A stretch of DNA of 64,000 nt. Source: Candidatus Nanopelagicus hibericus (GTDB lineage Bacteria; Actinomycetota; Actinomycetes; Nanopelagicales; Nanopelagicaceae). Shown here one piece after another: positions 1 to 10,730 of the stretch (within the stretch, counting starts at the first letter, position 1; each line of letters opens with the position of its first letter). Made by a program: the position numbers and the translations under genes. The stretch lies in the NCBI RefSeq assembly GCF_002288005.1, contig NZ_CP016771.1, positions 1 to 64,000 on the forward strand. Direction: 5' to 3'. The notes beneath the pieces were generated by a model. That model saw only the letters and a list, made by a program, of their open reading frames with translations. It ran no database searches and was not told the origin of the DNA.

Positions 1-12
1 TATGTTCGCCCC

Positions 13-99
13 CTATCCACAGATTCTCCCCTCTTTGGCTAGAAATAGAAGTTTAAAGGGCAGGTTTAGACCACAGCCTGTGGATAACTTTGTGGGTAA
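13..99. promoter_or_regulatory. DnaA-box cluster upstream of dnaA
   Basis: Three matches to TTATCCACA or its complement are visible: CTATCCACA at 13-21 (one mismatch), TGTGGATAA at 79-87 (perfect, reverse orientation) and TGTGGGTAA at 91-99 (one mismatch). The second box lies in a 13-bp dyad, CCACAG-C-CTGTGG (71-83). This fits the rpmH-dnaA side of an actinobacterial origin and autoregulation of dnaA. Binding is inferred from consensus only. Confidence 0.7.
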
Positions 100-136
100 C
101 TTTTAAAGGGCTTTTAGCCAGGATGTGGGTGATTAG

Positions 137-1570
137 ATGGCAACGCTTGCGCAGGTTGATCTGCAAAAACTTTGGGAGCAGGTGGTCTCATCCGTCTCTA
201 CCCCGCAATACAGCGCATTCTTAGCAAGAACTAAGCCGCTTGGTTTACTGCCAGGTGCTAGTGATGAGGGATCAAATCTCTTGTTATCAGCTCCGGATCT
301 TTTCACTAAGGATGTTTTAGAGACCAGGCTGCGTGGAATTTTAACTGAGGAGTTAAGTAATCAATTTGGTGAAAAAATAAATATTGCGGTCACTGTTACT
401 AGTGAGGGTAAGGGTGAAAATTATGATGAGGGTGATAATGATGGTGAGCAAGATTTCACTCCAGAGGTGATTGAGACACAAAATTTACCTAAGGTTGGTG
501 TTGGCAGAAACTCCACCTCATTAAACAATAATGAAAGTGCGCAATTAAATCCAAGATATGTTTTTGAATCATTTGTTATTGGTGCCTCCAATAGATTTGC
601 CCACGCAGCTGCGGTGGCGGTGGCAGAGGCGCCAGCAAAGGCTTATAACCCGCTATTTATCTATGGTGAATCTGGGTTGGGTAAAACCCACCTATTGCAC
701 GCTATTGGTGCTTATGCCAAAGAGTTGTATGGCTCAGTTCGGGTGCGCTACGTCTCATCTGAGGAGTTCACAAATGATTTTATTAACTCCATCCGCGATG
801 ACAAGGCTTCAGTCTTTCAAAGACGTTATCGCGACTTAGATATTTTATTAGTTGATGATATTCAATTTTTGGAGAACAAAGAGCGGACACAAGAAGAGTT
901 CTTCCACACCTTCAACACCTTGTATAACGCTAATAAACAGATAGTTATCTCCAGTGATCGGCCGCCGAAACAGTTAACTACTTTGGAAGATCGCCTGCGC
1001 TCTAGATTTGAGTGGGGATTAATTACCGATATTCAACCACCAGAGCTTGAAACCCGTATTGCAATTCTTCGTAAGAAAGCTGCGCAAGATAAATTAAACG
1101 CACCGGATGAAGTTTTGGAGTACATCGCAAGTAAAATCTCCACAAATATCCGTGAGTTAGAGGGGGCGTTAATTCGCGTCACTGCATTTGCCTCTTTAAA
1201 TCGGCAAGGTGTTGATTTATCACTGGCAGAGATTGTGCTTAAGGATTTAATTCCGGAGGAGGGTGGCCCAGAAATCACTGGACCAACCATTATGGCCCAG
1301 ACCGCCTCCTACTTCTCACTCTCAGTTGATGATCTTTGTGGCACCTCAAGGTCTCGGGTTCTAGTCAATGCCAGACAGATCGCGATGTATCTTTGCCGTG
1401 AGATGACAGAGCTCTCTTTGCCGAAAATTGGTCAGGCTTTTGGGGGAAGAGATCACACCACAGTGATGCACGCCGATCGCAAGATTCGCCAATTGATGGC
1501 TGAAAGACGCTCGATCTATAACCAGGTGACTGAGTTAACCAACCGGATCAAGCAGCAATCTAAGAAGTAG
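137..1570 (+). CDS. dnaA: Chromosomal replication initiator DnaA
   Basis: DnaA binds DnaA boxes and melts the origin to load the replicative helicase. The 477-residue product shows an N-terminal interaction domain (about 1-90), an acidic low-complexity linker (about 91-135), the AAA+ core with Walker A GESGLGKT (177-184) and Walker [10 protein letters not shown] (237-245), and a C-terminal box-binding helix-turn-helix carrying the signature around [15 protein letters not shown]. Length is slightly below many actinobacterial DnaA proteins because the linker is short. The gene is flanked on both sides by DnaA boxes, so autoregulation is likely. The ATG start has no strong Shine-Dalgarno sequence; GGGTG a few bases upstream is the best candidate. 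Identity is certain from sequence and position next to dnaN. Confidence 0.98.
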   Translation: MATLAQVDLQKLWEQVVSSVSTPQYSAFLARTKPLGLLPGASDEGSNLLLSAPDLFTKDVLETRLRGILTEELSNQFGEKINIAVTVTSEGKGENYDEGDNDGEQDFTPEVIETQNLPKVGVGRNSTSLNNNESAQLNPRYVFESFVIGASNRFAHAAAVAVAEAPAKAYNPLFIYGESGLGKTHLLHAIGAYAKELYGSVRVRYVSSEEFTNDFINSIRDDKASVFQRRYRDLDILLVDDIQFLENKERTQEEFFHTFNTLYNANKQIVISSDRPPKQLTTLEDRLRSRFEWGLITDIQPPELETRIAILRKKAAQDKLNAPDEVLEYIASKISTNIRELEGALIRVTAFASLNRQGVDLSLAEIVLKDLIPEEGGPEITGPTIMAQTASYFSLSVDDLCGTSRSRVLVNARQIAMYLCREMTELSLPKIGQAFGGRDHTTVMHADRKIRQLMAERRSIYNQVTELTNRIKQQSKK

Positions 1571-1897
1571 GGTTTTAAGACAACTAAATATCGAAAAGTG
1601 TCCCCAGATTAATACCCCCAACTTGGGGATAAGATGTGGATAAGTGTGGATAATGTTTTTTGAGGGTTTTTAAAAACTTGATTTAAACAAGGCTCCCACA
1701 CCCTCTCCACAGCTTTGGGGGAAGGTTTTATTGCGTCTGACCTGCGGTTTTGTTAAAAACCCACAGTTTGATCTCTGGTTATTACTAACCACTATATAGA
1801 GATAAATAGCTGGGTGGCAGCGAACTGTTGGATAAAACTTTAAGTAGTTAAGATTTCTAAATTATAAAAGTTAAAAATAAAGGAAGCGGGCGAAAAG
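1571..1897. other. oriC: Replication origin (oriC), dnaA-dnaN spacer
   Basis: This 327-bp gene-free spacer between dnaA and dnaN is the standard position of the actinobacterial origin. It holds two perfect DnaA boxes, TGTGGATAA at 1635-1643 and 1645-1653, and a near match TGGGGATAA at 1624-1632. The three share one orientation at about 10-11 bp spacing, roughly one helical turn. Weaker candidates are CTCTCCACA near 1703-1711 and the AACCCACAG segment near 1757. The last 50 bp before dnaN are strongly AT-rich and could be the unwinding element. Position and boxes are seen; origin function is inferred from family knowledge. Confidence 0.85.
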
Positions 1898-3025
1898 GTG
1901 AAGTTTGTAGTTGAAAGAGATGATCTAGTTGATGCTGTCAACTGGGTTTCTAAATCAATCTCTAATAGACCTATCACCACCGCCTTGCTTGGAATAGTTA
2001 TTGATGTGCAGGATGAGATCACATTATCTGGCTCTGACTTGGAGACTGCAGCTAAAGCAAAGTTTAAAGCTGACGTTTCCCAAAAAGGAAAAGTTTTAGT
2101 TCCAGGAAGATTACTTGCTGAAATATCAAGGGCCCTTCCTGCAAAACCAGTCAATTTTAATTTAGAAGGAAGCAGGGTTTTAGTAACAGCAGGAAGTGCG
2201 AAATTCACATTACCAACCCTGCCATTAGTTGAGTATCCAACCCTGCCAGAGTTACCAAGTGCTTCTGGAAGTTTAGCTTCAGATTTATTTGCAACCGCAG
2301 TAAATCAAGTAGCGATTGCAGCAGGTAAAGATGACTCACTACCAACACTAACTGGTGTATTTGTGGAGATTAATAAAAACCAAATCACATTAGCTGCGAC
2401 TGATCGATACCGCTTAGCGGTTAGAGAGTTAACTTGGAGTGCTAAAGATGCCAACATCGAAACCACTTCATTATTACGCGCCCGTACCTTGGCGGACGCA
2501 GCTAAATCTTTAATCGGATCAACCCAAGTGACAATCTCTTTGGCACCCACAAACACAAATGAAAAATTAGTAGGTTTTGTCGCCGAAGGAAAAAGTATGA
2601 CCTCAAGAGTTTTAGATGGCTCCTTCCCCCCATTTAGGCACCTACTGCCAAATGATTCAACCGCAAATGCAATTATTGAAGTGGCGCCATTTTTAGATTC
2701 AGTACGAAGGGTTGCATTAGTCACCGATAAAACTGTGCCACTTAGGCTTAATTTCTCAAACAACACATTGCAATTAGAGGCTGGTACTGGGGATGAAGCT
2801 CAAGCCAGTGAGAAGTTAGATATTAATTATAAAGGTGAGGATATAAATATCGCTTTTAATCCAACCTTTTTAACAGATGGATTAAATGCAATCAGCACCG
2901 CATTTGTACACATCGCATTTACTGGCGCAAATAAACCAGCGGTATTAACTGGCCAAACTGAGGCAGGAAGTGCGCCAATCACTAATTACAAATACTTATT
3001 AATGCCAATGCGCTACTCCTCATAA
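1898..3025 (+). CDS. dnaN: DNA polymerase III sliding clamp (beta subunit)
   Basis: DnaN forms the ring-shaped dimeric clamp that tethers polymerase III and other repair enzymes to DNA. The 375-residue product has the normal family length and three-domain character, ending with the conserved YLLMPMR-type C-terminus. The GTG start is chosen because an AGGA Shine-Dalgarno lies about 13 nt upstream and the N-terminus MKFVVERDDLVDAVNWV aligns with the start of other clamps. It lies directly after oriC and 18 bp before recF, probably in one transcription unit with it. Confidence 0.97.
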   Translation: MKFVVERDDLVDAVNWVSKSISNRPITTALLGIVIDVQDEITLSGSDLETAAKAKFKADVSQKGKVLVPGRLLAEISRALPAKPVNFNLEGSRVLVTAGSAKFTLPTLPLVEYPTLPELPSASGSLASDLFATAVNQVAIAAGKDDSLPTLTGVFVEINKNQITLAATDRYRLAVRELTWSAKDANIETTSLLRARTLADAAKSLIGSTQVTISLAPTNTNEKLVGFVAEGKSMTSRVLDGSFPPFRHLLPNDSTANAIIEVAPFLDSVRRVALVTDKTVPLRLNFSNNTLQLEAGTGDEAQASEKLDINYKGEDINIAFNPTFLTDGLNAISTAFVHIAFTGANKPAVLTGQTEAGSAPITNYKYLLMPMRYSS

Positions 3026-3043
3026 TTATTTAATTTTAATTTA

Positions 3044-4132
3044 GTGTTAATCACCAACTTAAACCTCACCAACTACCGCTCCTACACCTCACTTGAGCTA
3101 CAACTTCAACCCGGTGTTTCAATATTTATTGGTAAAAACGGTGAGGGTAAGACCAATATTGCAGAAAGTATTCTCTATTTAACCTTTTTAAGCTCACACC
3201 GAGCAAGCGGAAACACCCCTTTAATAAAACTAGGCAACAACAGCGCTTATATTCGAGCCAAAGTGAAGTACCCAGAGCGGGAGGTGTTAGTTGAATTGGA
3301 GATAAATAATGAAAAAACCAACCGTGCAAAAGTAAATCAAAATCCAGTCCGCAGCCAAAAAGAGATATTTGGGATTGTGCAAACCATCTACTTTTCACCG
3401 GAGGATTTAGATATTGTTAGAGGAGATCCAAGTGAACGAAGAAGATTTATCGACCAACTACTAACTTTAAGATCACCCCGTATTGCTGGGGTGATTACTG
3501 ATTATGAAAGAGCGGTAAAGCAACGAAACTCATTACTAAAAACCCGGGCATCAACTGATGCGCTAGCCCCCTGGGACAAGCAGGTAGCAGAGTTTGGTGG
3601 GCAATTAATTGCACTTCGGCTATCTGCTTTACTAAAGTTAAAGCCATTATTTAACGAGGTTTATCAGCAGATCTCAGATACAAAACCCGCTCAAATAATC
3701 TATAAATCCAGTATTGAAAATCCAACAACAGATGCTTTAGAAAACACAGGTAAAATTATGGAGCGGTTAATTACTAATCGTGGCGCAGAGCTAGAGCGAG
3801 GATTAACCCTAGTTGGCCCCCACCGAGATGATCTCACTTTGATGTTGGGTGATCATTTGGTTAAAGGCTATGCAAGTCAGGGTGAGTCTTGGTCTATTGC
3901 ATTATCTTTAAAACTTGCCACCTATAATTTATTAAAATCAGAGGGCTTATCACCAATTTTAATTCTAGATGATGTTTTCGCAGAGTTAGATGAGGAACGC
4001 CGAGAGAAGTTAGCCTCAATAACTCAAAGCGCGGAGCAAACATTAATCACAGTGGCGGTGGAAAATGATCTTCCTAAATCTATTACTGGAGTGAAGTATT
4101 TAGTGAAGTCAGGTGTGGTGAGTAAAATATGA
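3044..4132 (+). CDS. recF: DNA replication/repair protein RecF
   Basis: RecF is an SMC-like ATPase that helps load RecA at single-stranded gaps. The 362-residue protein has Walker A GKNGEGKT (30-37), an ABC-type signature around GYASQGESWS, and Walker B in PILILDDVFAELD near residue 305. Length is typical. It starts with GTG 18 bp after dnaN without an obvious strong ribosome binding site, suggesting coupling to dnaN. Its last 4 bp overlap the next gene in an ATGA arrangement. Confidence 0.96.
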   Translation: MLITNLNLTNYRSYTSLELQLQPGVSIFIGKNGEGKTNIAESILYLTFLSSHRASGNTPLIKLGNNSAYIRAKVKYPEREVLVELEINNEKTNRAKVNQNPVRSQKEIFGIVQTIYFSPEDLDIVRGDPSERRRFIDQLLTLRSPRIAGVITDYERAVKQRNSLLKTRASTDALAPWDKQVAEFGGQLIALRLSALLKLKPLFNEVYQQISDTKPAQIIYKSSIENPTTDALENTGKIMERLITNRGAELERGLTLVGPHRDDLTLMLGDHLVKGYASQGESWSIALSLKLATYNLLKSEGLSPILILDDVFAELDEERREKLASITQSAEQTLITVAVENDLPKSITGVKYLVKSGVVSKI

Positions 4133-4584
4133 AACGGGATCTAGCAAAAGAGCTATATAAATTTTATCGCTCTGGTTTTCGAAAAACCCAAAATAATGAT
4201 CAAACAAATGAAAGCAGAGAAAAAAATATTGATCCACAATCTCTAGAAGCTGTTTTAGCCGAGATGGTGGCGGGTAGAAATTGGGGACAAGGTATTGCAG
4301 AGGGAAATCTTTTTAGTAATTGGGCGGAGGTAGTTGGTGTTGAGATCGCTGAGCACACAACACCTATCTCATTAGTTGATGGCAGGTTAACAATTCAATC
4401 AACATCATCTGCTTGGGCAACCCAAATGAGACTTATGCAAAATGAGTTGTTAAAAACTATTTCAAATTCAGCGCCGGGTGCTCTAGTTGAGGAGTTAAAT
4501 ATGATTGGCCCACACGCGCCAAGTTGGAAACGAGGGCTTCGTTCAATAAAGGGGGCTAGAGGGCCGCGAGATACCTACGGCTAG
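4129..4584 (+). CDS. DUF721 family protein (DciA-like)
   Basis: This 151-residue protein carries the DUF721 core (about residues 55-135: NWAEVVGVEIAEHT, then LTIQSTSSAWATQMRLM). The family lies between recF and gyrB throughout Actinomycetota. Some DUF721 members (DciA) are helicase-loading partners of DnaB in bacteria lacking DnaC, so a role in replication initiation is likely but inferred from family and position. The first 40 residues are charged and probably disordered. The ATGA overlap with recF indicates translational coupling. Confidence 0.88.
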   Translation: MKRDLAKELYKFYRSGFRKTQNNDQTNESREKNIDPQSLEAVLAEMVAGRNWGQGIAEGNLFSNWAEVVGVEIAEHTTPISLVDGRLTIQSTSSAWATQMRLMQNELLKTISNSAPGALVEELNMIGPHAPSWKRGLRSIKGARGPRDTYG

Positions 4585-6730
<2,146 letters not shown>

Positions 6731-6732
6731 TT

Positions 6733-9216
6733 ATGGATAAGACGTTTACCGATAATGAAACTGAACATGGACGTGATCGACAAGAGTCGGTAGATCTGCA
6801 AGTTGAGATGGCTAGGTCATACCTAGATTACGCAATGAGCGTAATTGTTGGTAGAGCGCTACCGGATATTAGAGATGGTTTAAAACCAGTACACCGCAGG
6901 GTTTTATATGCAATGTTTGATGCTGGTTACAGACCAGATAAGGGTTATTACAAATCATCTCGAATTGTTGGAGATGTGATGGGAAATTACCACCCACATG
7001 GTGATACCGCTATTTATGACGCAGTAGTTCGCTTGGCACAGTTCTGGTCACTTCGCTATCCATTAATTGATGGCAATGGAAACTTTGGCTCCCCTGGTAA
7101 TGATCCAGCTGCTGCAATGCGTTACACCGAAGCTCGGCTTGCACCACTTGCAATGGAGATGATGCGAGACATTGATGAAGAAACAGTTGATTTTATTCCA
7201 AATTACGACGGCAGATCACAAGAGCCAACAGTTTTACCATCTCGCTTTCCAAACTTATTAGTAAATGGATCTGCCGGTATTGCAGTTGGTATGGCAACAA
7301 ATATCCCACCACATAATTTAAATGAGGTTATTGAGGCGACATGTTTTGCACTAGAAAACTCAGAGATGAAATCTGATGAGTTATTAAAAAAACTAATGGG
7401 AATTGTTAAGGGTCCCGACTTTCCAACCAAAGCATTAATTGTTGGCAGAGGTGGAATTGAGGATGCATATCGAACCGGCCGTGGCTCAGTAATTATGCGA
7501 GCAGTTGTTGAGGTTGAAGAGATTAATAAGCGCACTTGCCTGGTTGTGACCGAGCTTCCTTATCAAGTAAACCCAGATAACTTAGCGTTAAAAATTGCAG
7601 AGCTGGTCAAAGACGGCCGGATTAAAGGAATTGCAGATGTTAGGGATGAAGGAAATGAACGTTTAGGACAAAGATTAGTAATTGTTCTTAGAAATGATGC
7701 GGTAGCAAAGGTTGTCTTAAACAATCTCTATAAACACACCCAATTACAAGATTCATTCGGTGCAAATATGTTGGCGCTAGTTGATGGCGTGCCAAGAACT
7801 TTGCGGCTTGATGAGTTCATCCGTTACTACATTGAGCATCAAGTTGAGGTAATTGTCAGACGAAGCAAGTACCGTTTAGTTGAGCGGGAAAAAAGAGATC
7901 ACATACTGCAAGGTTATTTAAAAGCCCTTGATGCGTTGGATGCAGTAATCGCCTTAATTAGAGCAAGCAAGACGCCGGAAGAGGCCCGTTCTGGGTTGAT
8001 GAAATTACTTTCAGTAGATGAATTACAAGCGAATGCGATCTTGGATATGCAGTTGCGCAGAATCGCAGCTTTAGAGCGGCAGAGAATTATTGATGAACAT
8101 GATGAATTAATGAAGGAGATCAAAGAGTTAAAGGTGATTTTAGCTAGCCCTGAAAAGCAGCGAACCATAATCAAAAGTGAGCTAACAGAGGTTGGTTCAA
8201 AGTATGGCAATGATCGACGTACCCAAATAATCGCAGGAGATACCGATTTGTCTGTTGAGGATTTAATTCCTGATCAAGATGTGGTGGTGACAATTACCAA
8301 AGGCGGGTACTCAAAACGGACTAAGGCTGAGGCTTATCGGGCTCAAAAACGTGGCGGTAAAGGCGTAAAGGGAGCGGCATTAAAAACCGATGATGTAGTT
8401 GAACACTTCTTTACTGCAAGCACACACAACTGGTTATTATTTTTTACCAACAAAGGGCGGGTATATCGTGCCAAAGTTCATGAACTACCCGATGCAGGAA
8501 GAGATGCCAGAGGACAGCACGTGGCAAATCTTTTAGCATTTAAGCCAGATGAGTTAATCGCTCAAGTTATTGCAATCTCAGATTACTCAACTCAACCTTA
8601 TTTAGTAATTGCCACAAAAGCTGGCATTGTTAAGAAGACACCATTGGTTGAGTATGACTCACCAAGAAGTGGTGGCTTAATTGCGGTTTCACTTAAAGCA
8701 AATGATGAGGTGGTCTCAGCAACATTAGTAAGTGACAAGGAAGAGTTGTTATTGGTTTCAAAGATGGGAATGTCACTTCGGTTTGCAGCTAATGATGAAA
8801 ACCTTCGACCAATGGGAAGAGGAGCAACCGGTGTTATTGGGATGAAATTTAGAAAAGGTGACAACCTATTAGCGATGGCAGCAATTAGTAGTGATAATAA
8901 AAATTACGTATTTACTGCAACTAATGGTGGTTATGCCAAACGAACAAAGCTTGAGGAGTATCGAACTCAAAACAGAGGTGGAGTTGGAGTTAAAGCTGCA
9001 AAGATTAACGAAAATTCTCGAGGTGTATTAGTAGGGGCGATGATTGTGCAAGAAAGTGATGAGATTCTTGCGATCTCATCAGCTGGCACAGTAATGCGCA
9101 CACCATTGACACAAATCAGAGAGACTGGCAGGGACACCTTGGGTGTAAGGCTGGTTAACCTAGATGCTGGAATCTCAGTAGTATCTGTTACTCGTTTAGT
9201 TGATGATCTTGATTAA
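6733..9216 (+). CDS. gyrA: DNA gyrase subunit A
   Basis: GyrA carries the DNA cleavage-religation activity of gyrase. The 827-residue protein has the winged-helix core with the catalytic tyrosine in AAMRYTE (about residue 131) and the C-terminal beta-pinwheel. The GyrA box QKRGGKG near residues 538-544 identifies it as gyrase rather than topoisomerase IV. The quinolone-resistance region reads [17 protein letters not shown], so it has Gly-Asp-Thr-Ala after the His-Pro-His. Only 2 bp separate it from gyrB. Confidence 0.98.
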   Translation: MDKTFTDNETEHGRDRQESVDLQVEMARSYLDYAMSVIVGRALPDIRDGLKPVHRRVLYAMFDAGYRPDKGYYKSSRIVGDVMGNYHPHGDTAIYDAVVRLAQFWSLRYPLIDGNGNFGSPGNDPAAAMRYTEARLAPLAMEMMRDIDEETVDFIPNYDGRSQEPTVLPSRFPNLLVNGSAGIAVGMATNIPPHNLNEVIEATCFALENSEMKSDELLKKLMGIVKGPDFPTKALIVGRGGIEDAYRTGRGSVIMRAVVEVEEINKRTCLVVTELPYQVNPDNLALKIAELVKDGRIKGIADVRDEGNERLGQRLVIVLRNDAVAKVVLNNLYKHTQLQDSFGANMLALVDGVPRTLRLDEFIRYYIEHQVEVIVRRSKYRLVEREKRDHILQGYLKALDALDAVIALIRASKTPEEARSGLMKLLSVDELQANAILDMQLRRIAALERQRIIDEHDELMKEIKELKVILASPEKQRTIIKSELTEVGSKYGNDRRTQIIAGDTDLSVEDLIPDQDVVVTITKGGYSKRTKAEAYRAQKRGGKGVKGAALKTDDVVEHFFTASTHNWLLFFTNKGRVYRAKVHELPDAGRDARGQHVANLLAFKPDELIAQVIAISDYSTQPYLVIATKAGIVKKTPLVEYDSPRSGGLIAVSLKANDEVVSATLVSDKEELLLVSKMGMSLRFAANDENLRPMGRGATGVIGMKFRKGDNLLAMAAISSDNKNYVFTATNGGYAKRTKLEEYRTQNRGGVGVKAAKINENSRGVLVGAMIVQESDEILAISSAGTVMRTPLTQIRETGRDTLGVRLVNLDAGISVVSVTRLVDDLD

Positions 9217-9300
9217 GCGTAATAAGTAGATAGATGATGAGGTATCTATAAGTACTTTTGGATAGGAAGTGCCTACTCAGGTAGCCTTCACCAGCAATAT

Positions 9301-9375
9301 GGGCCTATAGCTCAGCCTGGTTAGAGCGCTTCCCTGATAAGGAAGAGGTCTGTGGTTCAAGTCCACATAGGCCCA
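9301..9375 (+). tRNA. tRNA-Ile (GAT)
   Basis: A full 75-nt cloverleaf is visible: acceptor GGGCCTA/TAGGCCC, D stem GCTC/GAGC, anticodon stem CTTCC/GGAAG around loop CTGATAA (anticodon GAT), a 5-nt variable loop, T stem TGTGG/CCACA, and discriminator A at 9375. The next bases are CCC, so the CCA end is not encoded. The tRNA-Ile/tRNA-Ala pair after gyrA is a common actinobacterial arrangement. Confidence 0.97.
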
Positions 9376-9390
9376 CCCTGCACGCAATGC

Positions 9391-9463
9391 GGGGACCTAG
9401 CTCAATTGGTAGAGCACCGCCTTTGCAAGGCGGGGGTTAGGGGTTCGATTCCCCTGGTCTCCA
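9391..9463 (+). tRNA. tRNA-Ala (TGC)
   Basis: A 73-nt cloverleaf: acceptor GGGGACC/GGTCTCC with one G-T pair, D stem GCTC/GAGC, anticodon stem CCGCC/GGCGG around TTTGCAA (anticodon TGC), T stem AGGGG/CCCCT with loop TTCGATT, and discriminator A at 9463. CCA is not encoded. It lies 15 bp after tRNA-Ile, so the two are probably processed from one transcript. Confidence 0.97.
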
Positions 9464-9468
9464 CAAGT

Positions 9469-9496
9469 ATTTATATTTATTAATTTAAATATAAAT
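9469..9496. terminator. AT-only 11-bp inverted repeat after tRNA-Ala
   Basis: A perfect inverted repeat, ATTTATATTTA (9469-9479) and TAAATATAAAT (9486-9496), flanks a TTAATT loop, 6 bp after the end of tRNA-Ala and 16 bp before the cyclophilin start. It may end or process the tRNA transcript or insulate the next gene. It has no GC pairs and no long T-run, so it is not a classical intrinsic terminator. Confidence 0.4.
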
Positions 9497-9512
9497 TATT
9501 TTAGATAAAGAA

Positions 9513-10034
9513 ATGAGCGCAACAATGAACTCAGCAACCCTACACACCTCTATGGGCGATATTGTGATTGAACTATTTCCAAACCAAGCACCAAAAACTG
9601 TTGCAAACTTTGTTGAGCTCGCAACTGGGGCTAAAGAGTGGGTTGATCCAAATATTGGCCAGAAGGTTAAGACAAATCTTTATGACGGAACTATTTTTCA
9701 TAGAGTAATTCCAGGATTTATGATCCAAGGTGGTGATCCACTTGGAAGTGGTATGGGAGGACCTGGATATAATTTTGCTGATGAGTTTCACGGTGAGTTA
9801 AATTTTGATAAGCCATACCTACTTGCTATGGCAAATGCTGGGCCGAATACCAACGGCTCACAATTTTTTATAACTGTAGCAGCCACAACTTGGCTAAACC
9901 GTAAACACAGTATTTTTGGTGAGGTTAAAGATGATGCCAGTCAAAAGGTAGTAGATGTGATTGCTGGCGTAAAAACTGGGGCTAATGACAAACCTGTGCA
10001 AGCTGTAAAGATTACATCCGTATCATTTAAGTAA
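9513..10034 (+). CDS. Cyclophilin-type peptidyl-prolyl isomerase
   Basis: This enzyme catalyses cis-trans isomerisation of X-Pro bonds during protein folding. The 173-residue protein is a single cytoplasmic cyclophilin domain with family motifs FHRVIPGFMIQGGDP (catalytic Arg), NTNGSQFFIT and the HSIFGEV segment; no signal peptide is present. A second in-frame ATG at 9525 gives a four-residue-shorter protein. This gene is conserved at this place in actinobacteria. Its stop codon abuts the start of the rhomboid gene with no gap. Confidence 0.95.
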   Translation: MSATMNSATLHTSMGDIVIELFPNQAPKTVANFVELATGAKEWVDPNIGQKVKTNLYDGTIFHRVIPGFMIQGGDPLGSGMGGPGYNFADEFHGELNFDKPYLLAMANAGPNTNGSQFFITVAATTWLNRKHSIFGEVKDDASQKVVDVIAGVKTGANDKPVQAVKITSVSFK

Positions 10035-10571
10035 ATGCCAAAATCTTTAACTAGAGATTTAGTTGTTTTTATCTCTGGTTGTTTTGTATTAAGTTTAATC
10101 TGGCCAAGTCTGCAGTATGAGTTCGCACTCTACGGTCTGGCTATTGAAAACGGTCAGTGGTATCGATTATTTACTGTTGCCTTAGTTCACGGCGGCTGGA
10201 TACACCTACTTTTTAATATGTTAGCGCTTTACTCACTTGGCTTTAATATTGAAAACTACTTAGGTAGAGGCAAGTACATCTTTATTCTTATCACCTCACT
10301 TTTATTTGGCTCAATCACCTCCTACCTCTTTAACCCGTTAACCAGCATGGCGGTCGGCTCTTCCGGCATGATCTTTGGGCTTTTTGGCTGCCTACTTATT
10401 GTTGGCAAACGATTGGGCGCGAATCTAAAAGAAGGGGCAGGATTAATTGCATTAAACCTTGCTATTCCCTTTCTCATCCCTGGAATTGACTGGAAGGCCC
10501 ATCTAGGTGGGCTGCTCGGTGGCGGCCTTGCCACCCTGGTGGTTAAGCCTAAAAAGAGCAGCTGGGAATAA
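10035..10571 (+). CDS. Rhomboid family intramembrane serine protease
   Basis: Rhomboids cleave transmembrane segments inside the membrane. The 178-residue protein has about six hydrophobic helices, the family segment VHGGWIHLLFNMLALY, a catalytic serine in GSSGMIFG (about residues 108-115), and the partner histidine in KAHLGGLLGG near residue 156, so the Ser-His dyad is intact. It is smaller than the common 200-290 residues and lacks an N-terminal soluble domain. It starts directly after the cyclophilin stop, which suggests translational coupling. Confidence 0.92.
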   Translation: MPKSLTRDLVVFISGCFVLSLIWPSLQYEFALYGLAIENGQWYRLFTVALVHGGWIHLLFNMLALYSLGFNIENYLGRGKYIFILITSLLFGSITSYLFNPLTSMAVGSSGMIFGLFGCLLIVGKRLGANLKEGAGLIALNLAIPFLIPGIDWKAHLGGLLGGGLATLVVKPKKSSWE

Positions 10572-10605
10572 ACTCCACGCTTAATTAGTTCCTGTAGATA
10601 GCAAC

Positions 10606-10650
10606 CTTGAGCCTATCTGGCTCAACCTTTTGACTAGATGGGGGCTCAAG
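10606..10650. promoter_or_regulatory. HAIR operator(s) for HspR upstream of dnaK
   Basis: CTTGAGC (10606-10612), a 7-nt spacer and GCTCAAC (10620-10626) match the HspR inverted repeat CTTGAGT-N7-ACTCAAG closely. A second right half-site, GCTCAAG, lies at 10644-10650, and TTGACT at 10630-10635 between them could be a -35 element. HspR is encoded at the end of the same operon, so negative autoregulation relieved by heat shock is expected. The match is seen; binding is inferred. Confidence 0.8.
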
Positions 10651-10668
10651 GTTGAAAATAGGCCTATG

Positions 10669-10690
10669 AAAAGGGGTTAGAACCTCTTTT
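10669..10690 (+). promoter_or_regulatory. dnaK 5' leader hairpin
   Basis: AAAAGGGGTT (10669-10678) and AACCTCTTTT (10681-10690) form a 10-bp stem with one G-U pair and a very tight AG loop, about 40 nt before the dnaK ATG. The 3' arm contains CCTC and a run of four U, which could alternatively pair with the strong Shine-Dalgarno AGGAGGA (10714-10720). It could be a leader switch or thermosensor, but this is inference only. Confidence 0.4.
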
Positions 10691-10730
10691 AAAAAGGATA
10701 AAACTTAAAAAACAGGAGGAAGTGAAAAAA

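Noticed and set aside
10722-10730. GTG at 10722 as the dnaK start
   Set aside because: The strong Shine-Dalgarno is only 1 nt away from it, while the ATG at 10731 is well spaced and gives the conserved N-terminus.
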